DNA of 7,375 bases from JAHFJU01 sp964354865 (GTDB lineage Bacteria; Patescibacteriota; Gracilibacteria; UBA1369; UM-FILTER-53-11), in the NCBI GenBank assembly GCA_964354865.1, contig CAYHBN010000069.1, positions 1 to 7,375 on the forward strand, in the 5' to 3' direction. Positions 1-6,302 of the stretch are shown here, one piece after another. Within the stretch, counting starts at the first letter, position 1. Each line of letters starts with the position of its first letter. The position numbers and the translations under genes are program-made. The notes under the pieces were generated by a model. It was not told the origin of the DNA, searched no databases, and saw nothing but the letters and a program-made list of their open reading frames with translations.

Positions 1-639
1 AAGTATGCAAAGCCAGGCAGTCTTGTGACCGATATCACGTCGATTAAACTGCCGATTGAAAAAACGTTTATTGATTGTGGTCGAAAGGATTTAGAAATGA
101 TAGGTCTACACCCGATGTTTGGCCCTTCGATGATCGCCGATATGACGGGACAAGTGATTGCGTACTGTCCCTTCAAGGCTGGTGTCCGCGCAAAATGGCT
201 TCTCGCGTTTTTGAAAAGCCACGGTGCGCTCGTGAAAAAAACAACGGCGAAAGATCATGACGAATGCATGGCCGTTATTCAAGGCATCACGCACTTTTCT
301 GCGATCGCGAGCGGCATGGCACTCAAAAAACTGGGGAGCAGCGTGAAGAACACGCGTGCATTCGCGAGCCCCATTTACAGCCTTCGCTTGGCTATGGTTG
401 GCCGTATTTTGAGTCAGTCACCTGAATTGTATGCCGATATTGAAATTGAGAATCCAAGTACTGCTCGCGCAGTACAGGCATACCGAAGTGCGATCGATGA
501 ACTTAACCTGTCCATAACTCAAAAAGATAAAGCGGCGTTTATTTGTATGTTCAAAGACGCCGCAGGATTTTTAGGTTCATACACAAAACAGGCTCAGAAA
601 GAGACAGATCGCATAATCAGGTTGATGAGAAAAAAATAA
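1..639 (+). CDS. tyrA: Prephenate dehydrogenase, C-terminal part (5' end outside window)
   Basis: Catalyses NAD(P)-dependent oxidative decarboxylation of prephenate to 4-hydroxyphenylpyruvate in tyrosine biosynthesis. The frame is open from base 1; the GTG at 25 is an internal valine in the family segment before DITSIK, so the N-terminal Rossmann domain (and any fused chorismate mutase) lies off the left edge. The visible part is the end of the nucleotide domain and the all-helical dehydrogenase domain. Aligning by memory with the E. coli T-protein, the catalytic His of HPMFGP (E. coli His197) is visible codon 37, the His of DHDECMA (His245) codon 86, the His of THF (His257) codon 98 and the prephenate-binding Arg of AMVGR (Arg294) codon 135. 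All are kept; E. coli Arg286 is Ser here. The block SPIYSLRLAMVGR and the following YADIE match the E. coli-type branch. It ends in TAA directly against the folA stop on the other strand. Family assignment is firm; cofactor preference cannot be read. Confidence 0.92.
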   Translation, partial: KYAKPGSLVTDITSIKLPIEKTFIDCGRKDLEMIGLHPMFGPSMIADMTGQVIAYCPFKAGVRAKWLLAFLKSHGALVKKTTAKDHDECMAVIQGITHFSAIASGMALKKLGSSVKNTRAFASPIYSLRLAMVGRILSQSPELYADIEIENPSTARAVQAYRSAIDELNLSITQKDKAAFICMFKDAAGFLGSYTKQAQKETDRIIRLMRKK

Positions 640-1152
640 TTAATCTTTGCGCCGGTATTTCACAAACCGATACGTTTCGCCATTCACGGTTCGTGGTTTC
701 GATTCAAACACTTTCTCGAAAATTGTTTCGTCGATTTTAGGAAAAAAAGCATCGCAGCCGTGGTCGCCTTCAACTTCGGTGAGGTACACCAACGCACAGC
801 GAGAATCTGCTAGTGCTTGTTCGTAAACATTTGCGCCACCGATAACGAAAACCTGGTCGGGGTGGTGAGAGAGTGAACGCTCAAATGCGTCGTCGAGACT
901 TGTTGAAATAATGCCTCCTTTTGCCTTGTAGTCAGTATCTCTTGTGAGTATAAAATTTGTTCGCTTAGGCAGCGGGCGGTATTTTTCTGGCAACGACTCC
1001 CAGGTTTTTTTTCCCATAATAACCACGTTTCGTCCGTTGCCCGTGGTGAGTTTATTGAAATAGTCGAGATCTTCGGGAATGCTCCATGGCAGTCGGTTTT
1101 TTATGCCAATGCCATTTTTAGAATCTACGGCAGCAATGATAGAAAACTTCAT
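640..1152 (-). CDS. folA: Dihydrofolate reductase
   Basis: NADPH-dependent cytoplasmic reduction of dihydrofolate to tetrahydrofolate. The 170-residue length is typical. Family landmarks appear in order: the N-terminal strand FSIIAAV; the Met20-type loop with NGIGIKNRLPW (residues 13-23); the catalytic acid Asp28 in PEDL, equivalent to E. coli Asp27; the NADPH-binding MGKKTWES (46-53); Arg64 in RPLPKR, equivalent to the folate-glutamate-binding Arg57; and the IGG dinucleotide loop (104-106) followed by VYEQ. The start is the ATG only 10 bases after the thyA stop, so the two genes form one transcription unit and FolA recycles the dihydrofolate ThyA makes. No Shine-Dalgarno is visible in the AT-rich spacer, so termination-reinitiation from thyA is a reasonable inference. 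The TAA stop touches the tyrA stop, which leaves no room for a terminator between them. Confidence 0.96.
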   Translation of the reverse strand: MKFSIIAAVDSKNGIGIKNRLPWSIPEDLDYFNKLTTGNGRNVVIMGKKTWESLPEKYRPLPKRTNFILTRDTDYKAKGGIISTSLDDAFERSLSHHPDQVFVIGGANVYEQALADSRCALVYLTEVEGDHGCDAFFPKIDETIFEKVFESKPRTVNGETYRFVKYRRKD

Positions 1153-1162
1153 ATGTAATTAA

Positions 1163-1972
1163 TTAGACAGCAACAGGGAATTTAATAAAAGCGTCGTGTT
1201 CGTACCCAATCATTTCAAAGTCCGAGAACTGCAGCTCCCAAAAAGGTTTTTTCGCGATTCTAAGTTCTGGCAATTTTTTCGGTTTTCGTGCGAGTTGTTT
1301 TTTAACTCCTTCAATATGATTCGTGTAAATATGCGCATCGCCGAGCGTGTGGGTGAAAATACCCGCCTCGAGATTACACTCTTGCGCGACCATATGCATA
1401 AGCGTTGCGTAACTCGCAATATTAAAAGGCACGCCAAGAGCAAGGTCTGCACTGCGTTGGTACAACTGACAGTCAAGTCGGCCATTAACTACATAAAACT
1501 GAAACATCATGTGGCATGGCGGCAGCGCCATACGATCAATGTCGGCAACGTTCCAGGCATTTACAATAAGTCGGCGAGAGTCGGGGTTGGTTTTAATGTC
1601 GTGTAATAATTGTTGAATCTGGTCAACATGTGTTCGTTGCCACATATTTCCATCCCATACAAATTTTTCCCAACTGCGCCACTGGTAGCCATAGACGGGG
1701 CCCAGTTCGCCATCTTCTTTTGCCCACGCATTCCAAATGGGAGTGTGTTCTTTCAGGTTATCGTTAATGTTAGTTGAGCCACGCAAAAACCACAGCAACT
1801 CCCATAAAACCGCATCAAATAACACTTTTTTCGTCGTCACGAGGGGGAAACCTTCTCGCAGATCATATTTTCGCTGCATACCAAAGAGCGAAATCGTTCC
1901 CACACCAGTACGGTCTGTTTTTTCCTCTCCGTTGTCGAGCACGTCTTGTAATAAGCTGAGATATTGTTCCAT
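1163..1972 (-). CDS. thyA: Thymidylate synthase, ThyA type
   Basis: Converts dUMP and 5,10-methylenetetrahydrofolate to dTMP and dihydrofolate. It is full length at 269 residues (E. coli has 264) and every signature is present: phosphate-binding Arg21 in TDRTG, the DSRR pair (Arg133, Arg134), nucleophile Cys153 in LPPCH, QRSAD with Arg173 to Asp176, the Asn184 of GVPFN that reads the uracil ring, His214 and Tyr216 in DAHIY, and the usual C-terminal PVAV. The ATG start gives MEQYLSLLQ, matching family N-termini. It is first of a two-gene operon with folA. Upstream is a 109-bp region shared with the divergent HD-domain gene. No Shine-Dalgarno lies at the usual distance; a purine stretch GAAGGG sits too far away, about 15 bases from the ATG. 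A weak TAAGAT ending 5 bases before the ATG could be a -10 for a near-leaderless mRNA. Confidence 0.97.
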   Translation of the reverse strand: MEQYLSLLQDVLDNGEEKTDRTGVGTISLFGMQRKYDLREGFPLVTTKKVLFDAVLWELLWFLRGSTNINDNLKEHTPIWNAWAKEDGELGPVYGYQWRSWEKFVWDGNMWQRTHVDQIQQLLHDIKTNPDSRRLIVNAWNVADIDRMALPPCHMMFQFYVVNGRLDCQLYQRSADLALGVPFNIASYATLMHMVAQECNLEAGIFTHTLGDAHIYTNHIEGVKKQLARKPKKLPELRIAKKPFWELQFSDFEMIGYEHDAFIKFPVAV

Positions 1973-2025
1973 GAGGCTATCTTAAAAACCCTTCGCGGTA
2001 ATATCCAGTAAATTGGTATATTTGC

Positions 2026-2053
2026 TTGATTTATAGCCGTTATATTGTACTAT
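2026..2053 (+). promoter_or_regulatory. Weak candidate promoter for the HD-domain gene
   Basis: TTGATT (2026-2031), a 16-base spacer and TACTAT (2048-2053) each match four of six consensus bases and would start RNA about 22 bases before the ATG at 2082. A competing TATATT lies at 2041-2046 but has no -35 partner at proper spacing. Just downstream are short palindromes CTATAG (2054-2059) and GCTAGC (2059-2064), possible operator material. The whole 109-bp gap is shared with divergent thyA. Low certainty. Confidence 0.3.
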
Positions 2054-2081
2054 CTATAGCTAGCGTATTAACTCAGCAATT

Positions 2082-4004
2082 ATGGCTGCACCGCATGAAG
2101 ATTTAAATCAACTCAAGAGCCTCGAGTCTCCCGAGCGGCGTCTTGAAAATGCCCATCTACAGATTGGGTATTTTTTAAAGATGATTCAGAGGTATCCGCT
2201 TAACGATTCGATCGGTGCCTGTGATGCCCTCGATGAAGCATTTGTCTGGCAAATGGAGAAGGAAAACATGAATATTCCAGATCATTTGCGTTTTGAAAAT
2301 ATTAAAGATTCGTTGCCACCTGAACATCAAGAAAGAATGCAACGTATTTGGGAATCGATATTAGAAAAGAGAAGAAAATTGACGTCTAGCATCTCTTCAC
2401 TTGAGACACAGTGGCAGACGGCGATCTATTATAGTTCTTCTGATCAATCAAAAGTAATCGTTTCATCATACGGAGAAAAAATTCCAGAAAAATACAGAAA
2501 AGCATTAGAGTTAATGGTCGATGCTGCACTTAAAGGAAAGATAGATGAATCTGAAAATGAAACTACTGTTGCTACGCCTGATCTACGCCAAGAAATTGAG
2601 AGGTCAACGGCAGAGGATTATTGGACTTCAACTGAAGCAGGTCAGCGTGCAAAATATTACAAACACGATAAGGAATACATCACGACACTTCGATTTTATT
2701 ATCAAATGCTTCTTGAGAGTAAAGCAAAGCCTGTTCCCGATCGAGAGGGAAAAAAAACTGAATATGTTCTTCCCGGCGATCATGCTGCTCGAGAACAGAT
2801 CTGGCAACGAAATAGGTATTTGCGCTTAGTTGATGCCATTCATCAGGCCGTTGCGATTGCAAAAACCTTGCATCATCAACAGCCAACGGGTCGCATGCGC
2901 GAGTCTGGTAATGAGCCGTACTTGAATCATCCTATGGCCGTCATTGGTCGTTTTATTACCGATGTCGTGCCATTCATTATCGATAAACCTGATCGTGGTT
3001 TCGACTTTGTGTTAATGACTTTTATTTTAGCGTTGCATGACTTAGATGAAGACACTTCTCAAACAGTTGATCAAATTATTGAAAAGGTAAAATCCATCGC
3101 AGAAAAAGTTGATACTACCTTCGACCACGATGCAATTATTATGGGAGGATTTGGTGAAGATCGCGAAACCGTAAAATCAAAATATATTACGTTATTGTGG
3201 CCCGAAGACATCGACATTCTTGAGCAGTCACTCCAGACTGTTTCTAAGCAAACGCCTATTACCGATAAAAAAGTGATCTATGTCCTTGAGATTGATAAGT
3301 ATTTTAGCCTTGAAGAGATTGCTCAAATAATCCCAGAAGAACAATTGGTGCGAGTTATACACCAGTTGAAAAATACCACGGTGAGAAAATCGTTAAACAC
3401 GGTATACCAGGCTTTTCCACCACGGGTAGGTGAAGAAGGTGGCGAACCCGAGTCAGACGATACAAAATTAGATAAGGTTGTATTTAACCTCCGTACAATT
3501 CCGCTTTCAGATAGCAATGATCGGTCACGAGATGACCGTCGTCGTCGTTATCCACTTATGGCAAAATTGTTAGATCGTCTGCATAATTTGCTTACCTCCG
3601 ATTACAAACCAGCTGCAAAAAAAAGAAAAGATCTACGTGGAACGGTCAGTCGCCTTATCGCATATGCGGTACTTGATTTTCCGAAAAAAAAATATCCGCT
3701 TTTTAATGTACTTCCCGATATTATCGATGTCACACTTCGTAAGTATGAGGCATTTAAGGTCGATGGATTAGCCGGTAATCATACCTGTTATACAGAAGAA
3801 ATAGATGGTGCCTATATTGCTCAATTGAAGGAGTGGAAAGAGAAATTTCAGTTTCAGCCTTTGCCTGAAAAATGGCATGCAGTGGCAGTAGAGTATGCGC
3901 GTTCTCGATCAGAATTTAAAACTCCCTCGACCGTGCGTGACGCAACGAGCGAGGAAGTTGATGGTGTGTTGGGCCTCTATACGAATGAGGGAGTTACCGA
4001 CTGA
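2082..4004 (+). CDS. RelA/SpoT-type HD-domain hydrolase without visible synthetase domain
   Basis: A 640-residue, largely charged and helical protein with no signal peptide or membrane segment. Residues 246-330 look like the N-terminal HD domain of RelA/SpoT: a helix with AVAIAKTLHHQQ, then Arg273 in RESG, Pro-Tyr, His283 in NHP, His319-Asp320, and Glu323-Asp324 followed by Thr325. The partner motif appears late as Asp498 in LLDRLHN with Asn502, then a basic KPAAKKRKDL segment. These are the positions that bind Mn and the guanine base in (p)ppGpp hydrolases, so the catalytic set seems intact. In the family the two halves lie about 60 residues apart; here about 174 separate them, implying an insertion with an acidic GEEGGEPESDD stretch (450-460) and a basic RSRDDRRRR (481-489). 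No synthetase, TGS or ACT domain is apparent. Residues 1-240 are unrecognised. Inferred role: alarmone or related nucleotide hydrolysis, possibly MESH1-like; a generic HD phosphohydrolase is the alternative. The first ATG after an in-frame TAG (2061-2063) was taken as start; no Shine-Dalgarno. Confidence 0.7.
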   Translation: MAAPHEDLNQLKSLESPERRLENAHLQIGYFLKMIQRYPLNDSIGACDALDEAFVWQMEKENMNIPDHLRFENIKDSLPPEHQERMQRIWESILEKRRKLTSSISSLETQWQTAIYYSSSDQSKVIVSSYGEKIPEKYRKALELMVDAALKGKIDESENETTVATPDLRQEIERSTAEDYWTSTEAGQRAKYYKHDKEYITTLRFYYQMLLESKAKPVPDREGKKTEYVLPGDHAAREQIWQRNRYLRLVDAIHQAVAIAKTLHHQQPTGRMRESGNEPYLNHPMAVIGRFITDVVPFIIDKPDRGFDFVLMTFILALHDLDEDTSQTVDQIIEKVKSIAEKVDTTFDHDAIIMGGFGEDRETVKSKYITLLWPEDIDILEQSLQTVSKQTPITDKKVIYVLEIDKYFSLEEIAQIIPEEQLVRVIHQLKNTTVRKSLNTVYQAFPPRVGEEGGEPESDDTKLDKVVFNLRTIPLSDSNDRSRDDRRRRYPLMAKLLDRLHNLLTSDYKPAAKKRKDLRGTVSRLIAYAVLDFPKKKYPLFNVLPDIIDVTLRKYEAFKVDGLAGNHTCYTEEIDGAYIAQLKEWKEKFQFQPLPEKWHAVAVEYARSRSEFKTPSTVRDATSEEVDGVLGLYTNEGVTD

Positions 4005-5598
4005 TATTTATAGGAGTGAATGGTTGTATCTGAAACTGGATTTTCGGATCAATTTGTACTTGTGTTTGCGTTGGAGAGATTGAGACTCCTGCTTGCGGTT
4101 GCACGTTTACTTGTGGCTGAACATTCACTGATGGTTGTACGTATATTTGTTGCGCTGGTTGTTGTACCGATGTCGGTGTTTGTACGTTCACTTGTGGCTG
4201 TGCAAAGTTAACATTCACATCGGGAGTTATGTAGACATGAGTAGGTGTTATAGATACAGGCTGGTTGTTTTGAACTTGAATCGCCTGTTGTTGTTGAATG
4301 TTTACTTGTGGCATGCTCACTTCTGCATCGGCAGTTGGATTTCTATCTAAGAGGTCAAAGACACTTTGTTGTTGATTGGCTTGTACATTTACAGGATTTT
4401 GAGCGGCGATATTCACATTCCCACGTTGGTTGATCGTAACTGAGCCGTCAACTCGTACATTGTTTGGTAATAATGGTGGAGTAACTTGTACGTTAGTGTT
4501 GTTTACTCGCACGCTTGCAACCGGTTGATTATTCACAACCACGCCTCGTGCCTCGGCGACTTGTTTAGAAAGCGCGATGCTTAATCCGTATGCGGTACCT
4601 GTTTTGCCTTCACTCAGCGCTCGTTGTGCTTCGACAACTCGAGCCGACATACGAGCCTGGTCATTGCGGGGCAACAGTTTTGTTTTTTCTTCGAGCAATG
4701 AAAGGGCAGAACGAGCAGCTTGCATGTTCGTTGCTTCTCGTGCGGTAAATCCGTTTGTGGTATCGCTACCAGACGCGGCAAGGTTTGGCATAAGGGTTGA
4801 GAACTGTGCAAGTTGTACACGCGTATTTTTGCCCTGTTTCTCTGCAACTTCGCGAATGTCTTCGCGAGCAACAATCAATTTAACAAGGTATCTCTCTTCG
4901 CTCGATGCGGCCATATGAACGGCGAGTTTGTTCTCTACCGAAGCCTGTTCTCGCATTTTTTTCAAACTTGCGACTTGTTCATCGGCTCGTTTTGTAATGG
5001 TATCGAGTAAGGTAACAGCCTCGTTTGCATCAAGTGCTTTTGACTCAACAATGCGGCTTGCATTGTTCACATGCATATTCATAGCTGAAAGCGTGTGTTT
5101 GAGGTTTTGTGATTTTGCAGAATCAGAGGTAACAGGACCAGCAGCATAGGCGGTTTGAATCAACCATGCGCCTTTTTCTCCCGTTGTTTTCACAATTTCC
5201 CATCCTTCATTAAGACGACGATCGGCGAAACGAAGTTCAGTGTTCACTTTTTGAGTTGTGGTAAATGCAGCAAATCCTTCTACCTGTTCTGCGGTTTGCT
5301 TAACAGGGTAAAGGAGTGAGCCATAGGTCACGGAATCTCTATAACTAAGTCCTGTAAAACTTGCGGTTACCGCAAAGAGTCCAAGCCCAAATGAGAATGC
5401 AAATCTGCGGAACCCAAACCATGCGGTTGGTGCCTTTGCATCTTCTGTTGCATAGCGCTCTGTTCGCTTTGTAGCGATCATTGCGTTGAGTTTGCTGTAG
5501 AACAGCTCATCGCCGCGTGCGCTCATTTGAAAGCGTGGGAGTGACTCCAGCTGCTTTTCAAACTCTTGCTCCGTTAGTGGTAAATTAGTTGGATTCAT
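3994..5598 (-). CDS. Membrane-anchored putative anti-sigma factor with DUF5667-like segment and repeat tail
   Basis: 534 residues from the ATG at 5598, which lies inside the sigma-factor gene; the 14-base overlap implies translational coupling. Residues 1-62 are hydrophilic and probably cytoplasmic, with helix-forming EQEFEKQLESL and DELFYSKLNAMI, a plausible sigma-binding part. Residues 63-86 form one transmembrane helix. Residues 95-135 hold YPVKQTAEQV followed by a helix with ADRRLNE, which resembles DUF5667, a domain often found outside the membrane in sigma-linked proteins. Residues 160-350 are helical and charged. Residues 355-534 are low-complexity Val/Asn/Gln/Pro with recurring VNVQ units. 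No zinc anti-sigma motif (HxxxCxxC) is seen, so the anti-sigma role rests on gene order and topology. The longer open frame beginning at 5766 is rejected because those codons overlap the sigma HTH. The 3' end overlaps the convergent HD gene by 11 bases. Confidence 0.75.
   Translation of the reverse strand: MNPTNLPLTEQEFEKQLESLPRFQMSARGDELFYSKLNAMIATKRTERYATEDAKAPTAWFGFRRFAFSFGLGLFAVTASFTGLSYRDSVTYGSLLYPVKQTAEQVEGFAAFTTTQKVNTELRFADRRLNEGWEIVKTTGEKGAWLIQTAYAAGPVTSDSAKSQNLKHTLSAMNMHVNNASRIVESKALDANEAVTLLDTITKRADEQVASLKKMREQASVENKLAVHMAASSEERYLVKLIVAREDIREVAEKQGKNTRVQLAQFSTLMPNLAASGSDTTNGFTAREATNMQAARSALSLLEEKTKLLPRNDQARMSARVVEAQRALSEGKTGTAYGLSIALSKQVAEARGVVVNNQPVASVRVNNTNVQVTPPLLPNNVRVDGSVTINQRGNVNIAAQNPVNVQANQQQSVFDLLDRNPTADAEVSMPQVNIQQQQAIQVQNNQPVSITPTHVYITPDVNVNFAQPQVNVQTPTSVQQPAQQIYVQPSVNVQPQVNVQPQAGVSISPTQTQVQIDPKIQFQIQPFTPINISR
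4084..4314 (-). repeat. Degenerate repeats encoding PQVNVQ-like units
   Basis: This part of the membrane protein (residues about 429-505) repeats a short unit: PQVNIQ, DVNVN, PQVNVQ, PSVNVQ, PQVNVQ, PQAGV. At DNA level the + strand word ACTTGTGGCTG occurs at 4109-4119 and 4190-4200, with a shortened copy ACTTGTGGC at 4304-4312. Copies of ACATTCAC accompany them. The copies are spread rather than strictly tandem, so this looks like old internal duplication under selection for composition. Confidence 0.7.
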
Positions 5599-6142
5599 TG
5601 GTAGGGGTTGGTTGGTTTCTTGTACTGAGGTGTTCGGTATATTTATTGCGTAGTGCAGCAATCGCGCGAGAGAGTCCTGTGCGTATTGCGCCCTCATCTT
5701 TTCCGAGAACTTCTGATATCTCGGTATTAGAGAGGTCATTGACGAAGCGTAGGGTGAGTAATTCACGTGTTGCTTCTGGTAGATCTGCCATGAGTGCGGT
5801 TATATTGCTCATGACCATTTGATGGTCGAGAGCGTCTCCGTAATGTTCTGTCTGTGCTTCGAGATTCGCCGCAAGGGTGTCATCGAGTTGCACAACGGGT
5901 TTAATGCCGGTCAGATGATTAATGAGATGATTATGCGCAATCGTGTAGATCCATGTTTTGAATGAACGTTTTCGGTCGAACTTATCAAAATTTTCGAAGG
6001 CTTTAACAAATACATCAGACGTTAGGTCTTCTGCAGTATCTCGGTTGTATCCGACTCGATACAGAATGTAGTTGTAGATCGCTTGTTTGTACTCTTCGTA
6101 GTAACGAGTGTACTCAGCGACCGTTTCGGTGATAAGTGCCAT
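5585..6142 (-). CDS. ECF-family RNA polymerase sigma factor
   Basis: A 185-residue sigma-70 family member with only the two ECF domains. Sigma2 spans about residues 15-80: the YNYILYRVG helix, DTAEDLTSDVFVKAFENF (core-binding region 2.2), and FKTWIYTIAHNHLINHL (regions 2.3-2.4, -10 melting and recognition). Sigma4 spans about 110-170: ADLPEATRELLTLRFVNDLSNTEI, then an HTH with GKDEGAIRTGLSRAIAALR for -35 recognition. The linker has no sigma3 domain. It directs polymerase to a dedicated regulon, probably under control of the downstream membrane protein, whose ATG lies within its last codons. I chose the ATG at 6142 because it gives a usual ECF N-terminus. An in-frame ATG at 6229 adds 29 residues without sigma character but sits about 4 bases from a predicted transcription start, so it remains possible. 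No Shine-Dalgarno at either. Confidence 0.92.
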   Translation of the reverse strand: MALITETVAEYTRYYEEYKQAIYNYILYRVGYNRDTAEDLTSDVFVKAFENFDKFDRKRSFKTWIYTIAHNHLINHLTGIKPVVQLDDTLAANLEAQTEHYGDALDHQMVMSNITALMADLPEATRELLTLRFVNDLSNTEISEVLGKDEGAIRTGLSRAIAALRNKYTEHLSTRNQPTPTNESN

Positions 6143-6239
6143 GTGATGTTGTTCACGTACTATGATACAGGCGGGCAAGAAATTTGTTACAGCGTTCTTC
6201 GGATTCACCTGTAATACGTGGGAGATCATAATTTAAACC

Positions 6240-6245
6240 ATAATA
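6240..6245 (-). promoter_or_regulatory. Candidate -10 box for the sigma/anti-sigma operon
   Basis: Read on the minus strand this is TATTAT, five of six matches to a -10 box, with a T-rich tract just upstream but no good -35. RNA would start near 6233, 4 bases before the alternative ATG at 6229 and about 90 bases before the preferred ATG at 6142. Further in, the minus strand also shows TGTAAC followed 17 bases later by GTATCA, loosely like an ECF promoter. Which one is used cannot be decided here. Confidence 0.35.
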
Positions 6246-6267
6246 TGCAAAAAAAGCAATAGCAAAG

Positions 6268-6291
6268 AGGCCTTTTTGGCTTATTAGGCCT
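6268..6291. repeat. Twin AGGCCT palindromes overlapping a promoter
   Basis: Self-complementary AGGCCT occurs at 6268-6273 and again at 6286-6291, centres 18 bases apart. The second copy extends to TAGGCCTA and its last two bases are the first two of the TATAAT box of the lipoprotein gene. Two identical sites, one touching the -10, would suit an operator; the pair could also fold as one hairpin with a 12-base loop. The sequence is seen; the role is inference. Confidence 0.45.
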
Positions 6292-6296
6292 ATAAT
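6291..6296 (+). promoter_or_regulatory. Perfect -10 box for the lipoprotein gene, implying leaderless mRNA
   Basis: TATAAT matches the -10 consensus exactly. Transcription usually begins about seven bases after the hexamer, which is position 6303, the A of the ATG itself. The -35 position (6268-6273, 17-base spacer) holds AGGCCT rather than TTGACA, so an activator or an alternative -35 may be involved. Confidence 0.6.
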
Positions 6297-6302
6297 GAAG
6301 GC

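Noticed and set aside
25..639. GTG at 25 as the start of a short 204-residue gene
   Set aside because: The frame is open to base 1, and the residues before the GTG continue the TyrA family segment, so the valine is internal.
1196..1606. 136-residue plus-strand frame antisense to thyA
   Set aside because: It is a shadow of the highly conserved thyA coding sequence and has no recognisable protein features.
4084..4314. CRISPR-like array
   Set aside because: The repeats are irregularly spaced, in frame and encode the VNVQ protein units; there are no uniform spacers or cas genes.
4020..4350. Plus-strand frames rich in Val/Leu opposite the repeat tail
   Set aside because: The hydrophobic composition is the complement of Gln/Asn/Val codons in the repeat region; no start signal or independent homology.
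5599..5766. 56-residue N-terminal extension of the membrane protein
   Set aside because: These codons overlap the sigma-factor HTH in another frame, and the ATG at 5598 gives the usual overlapping operon start.
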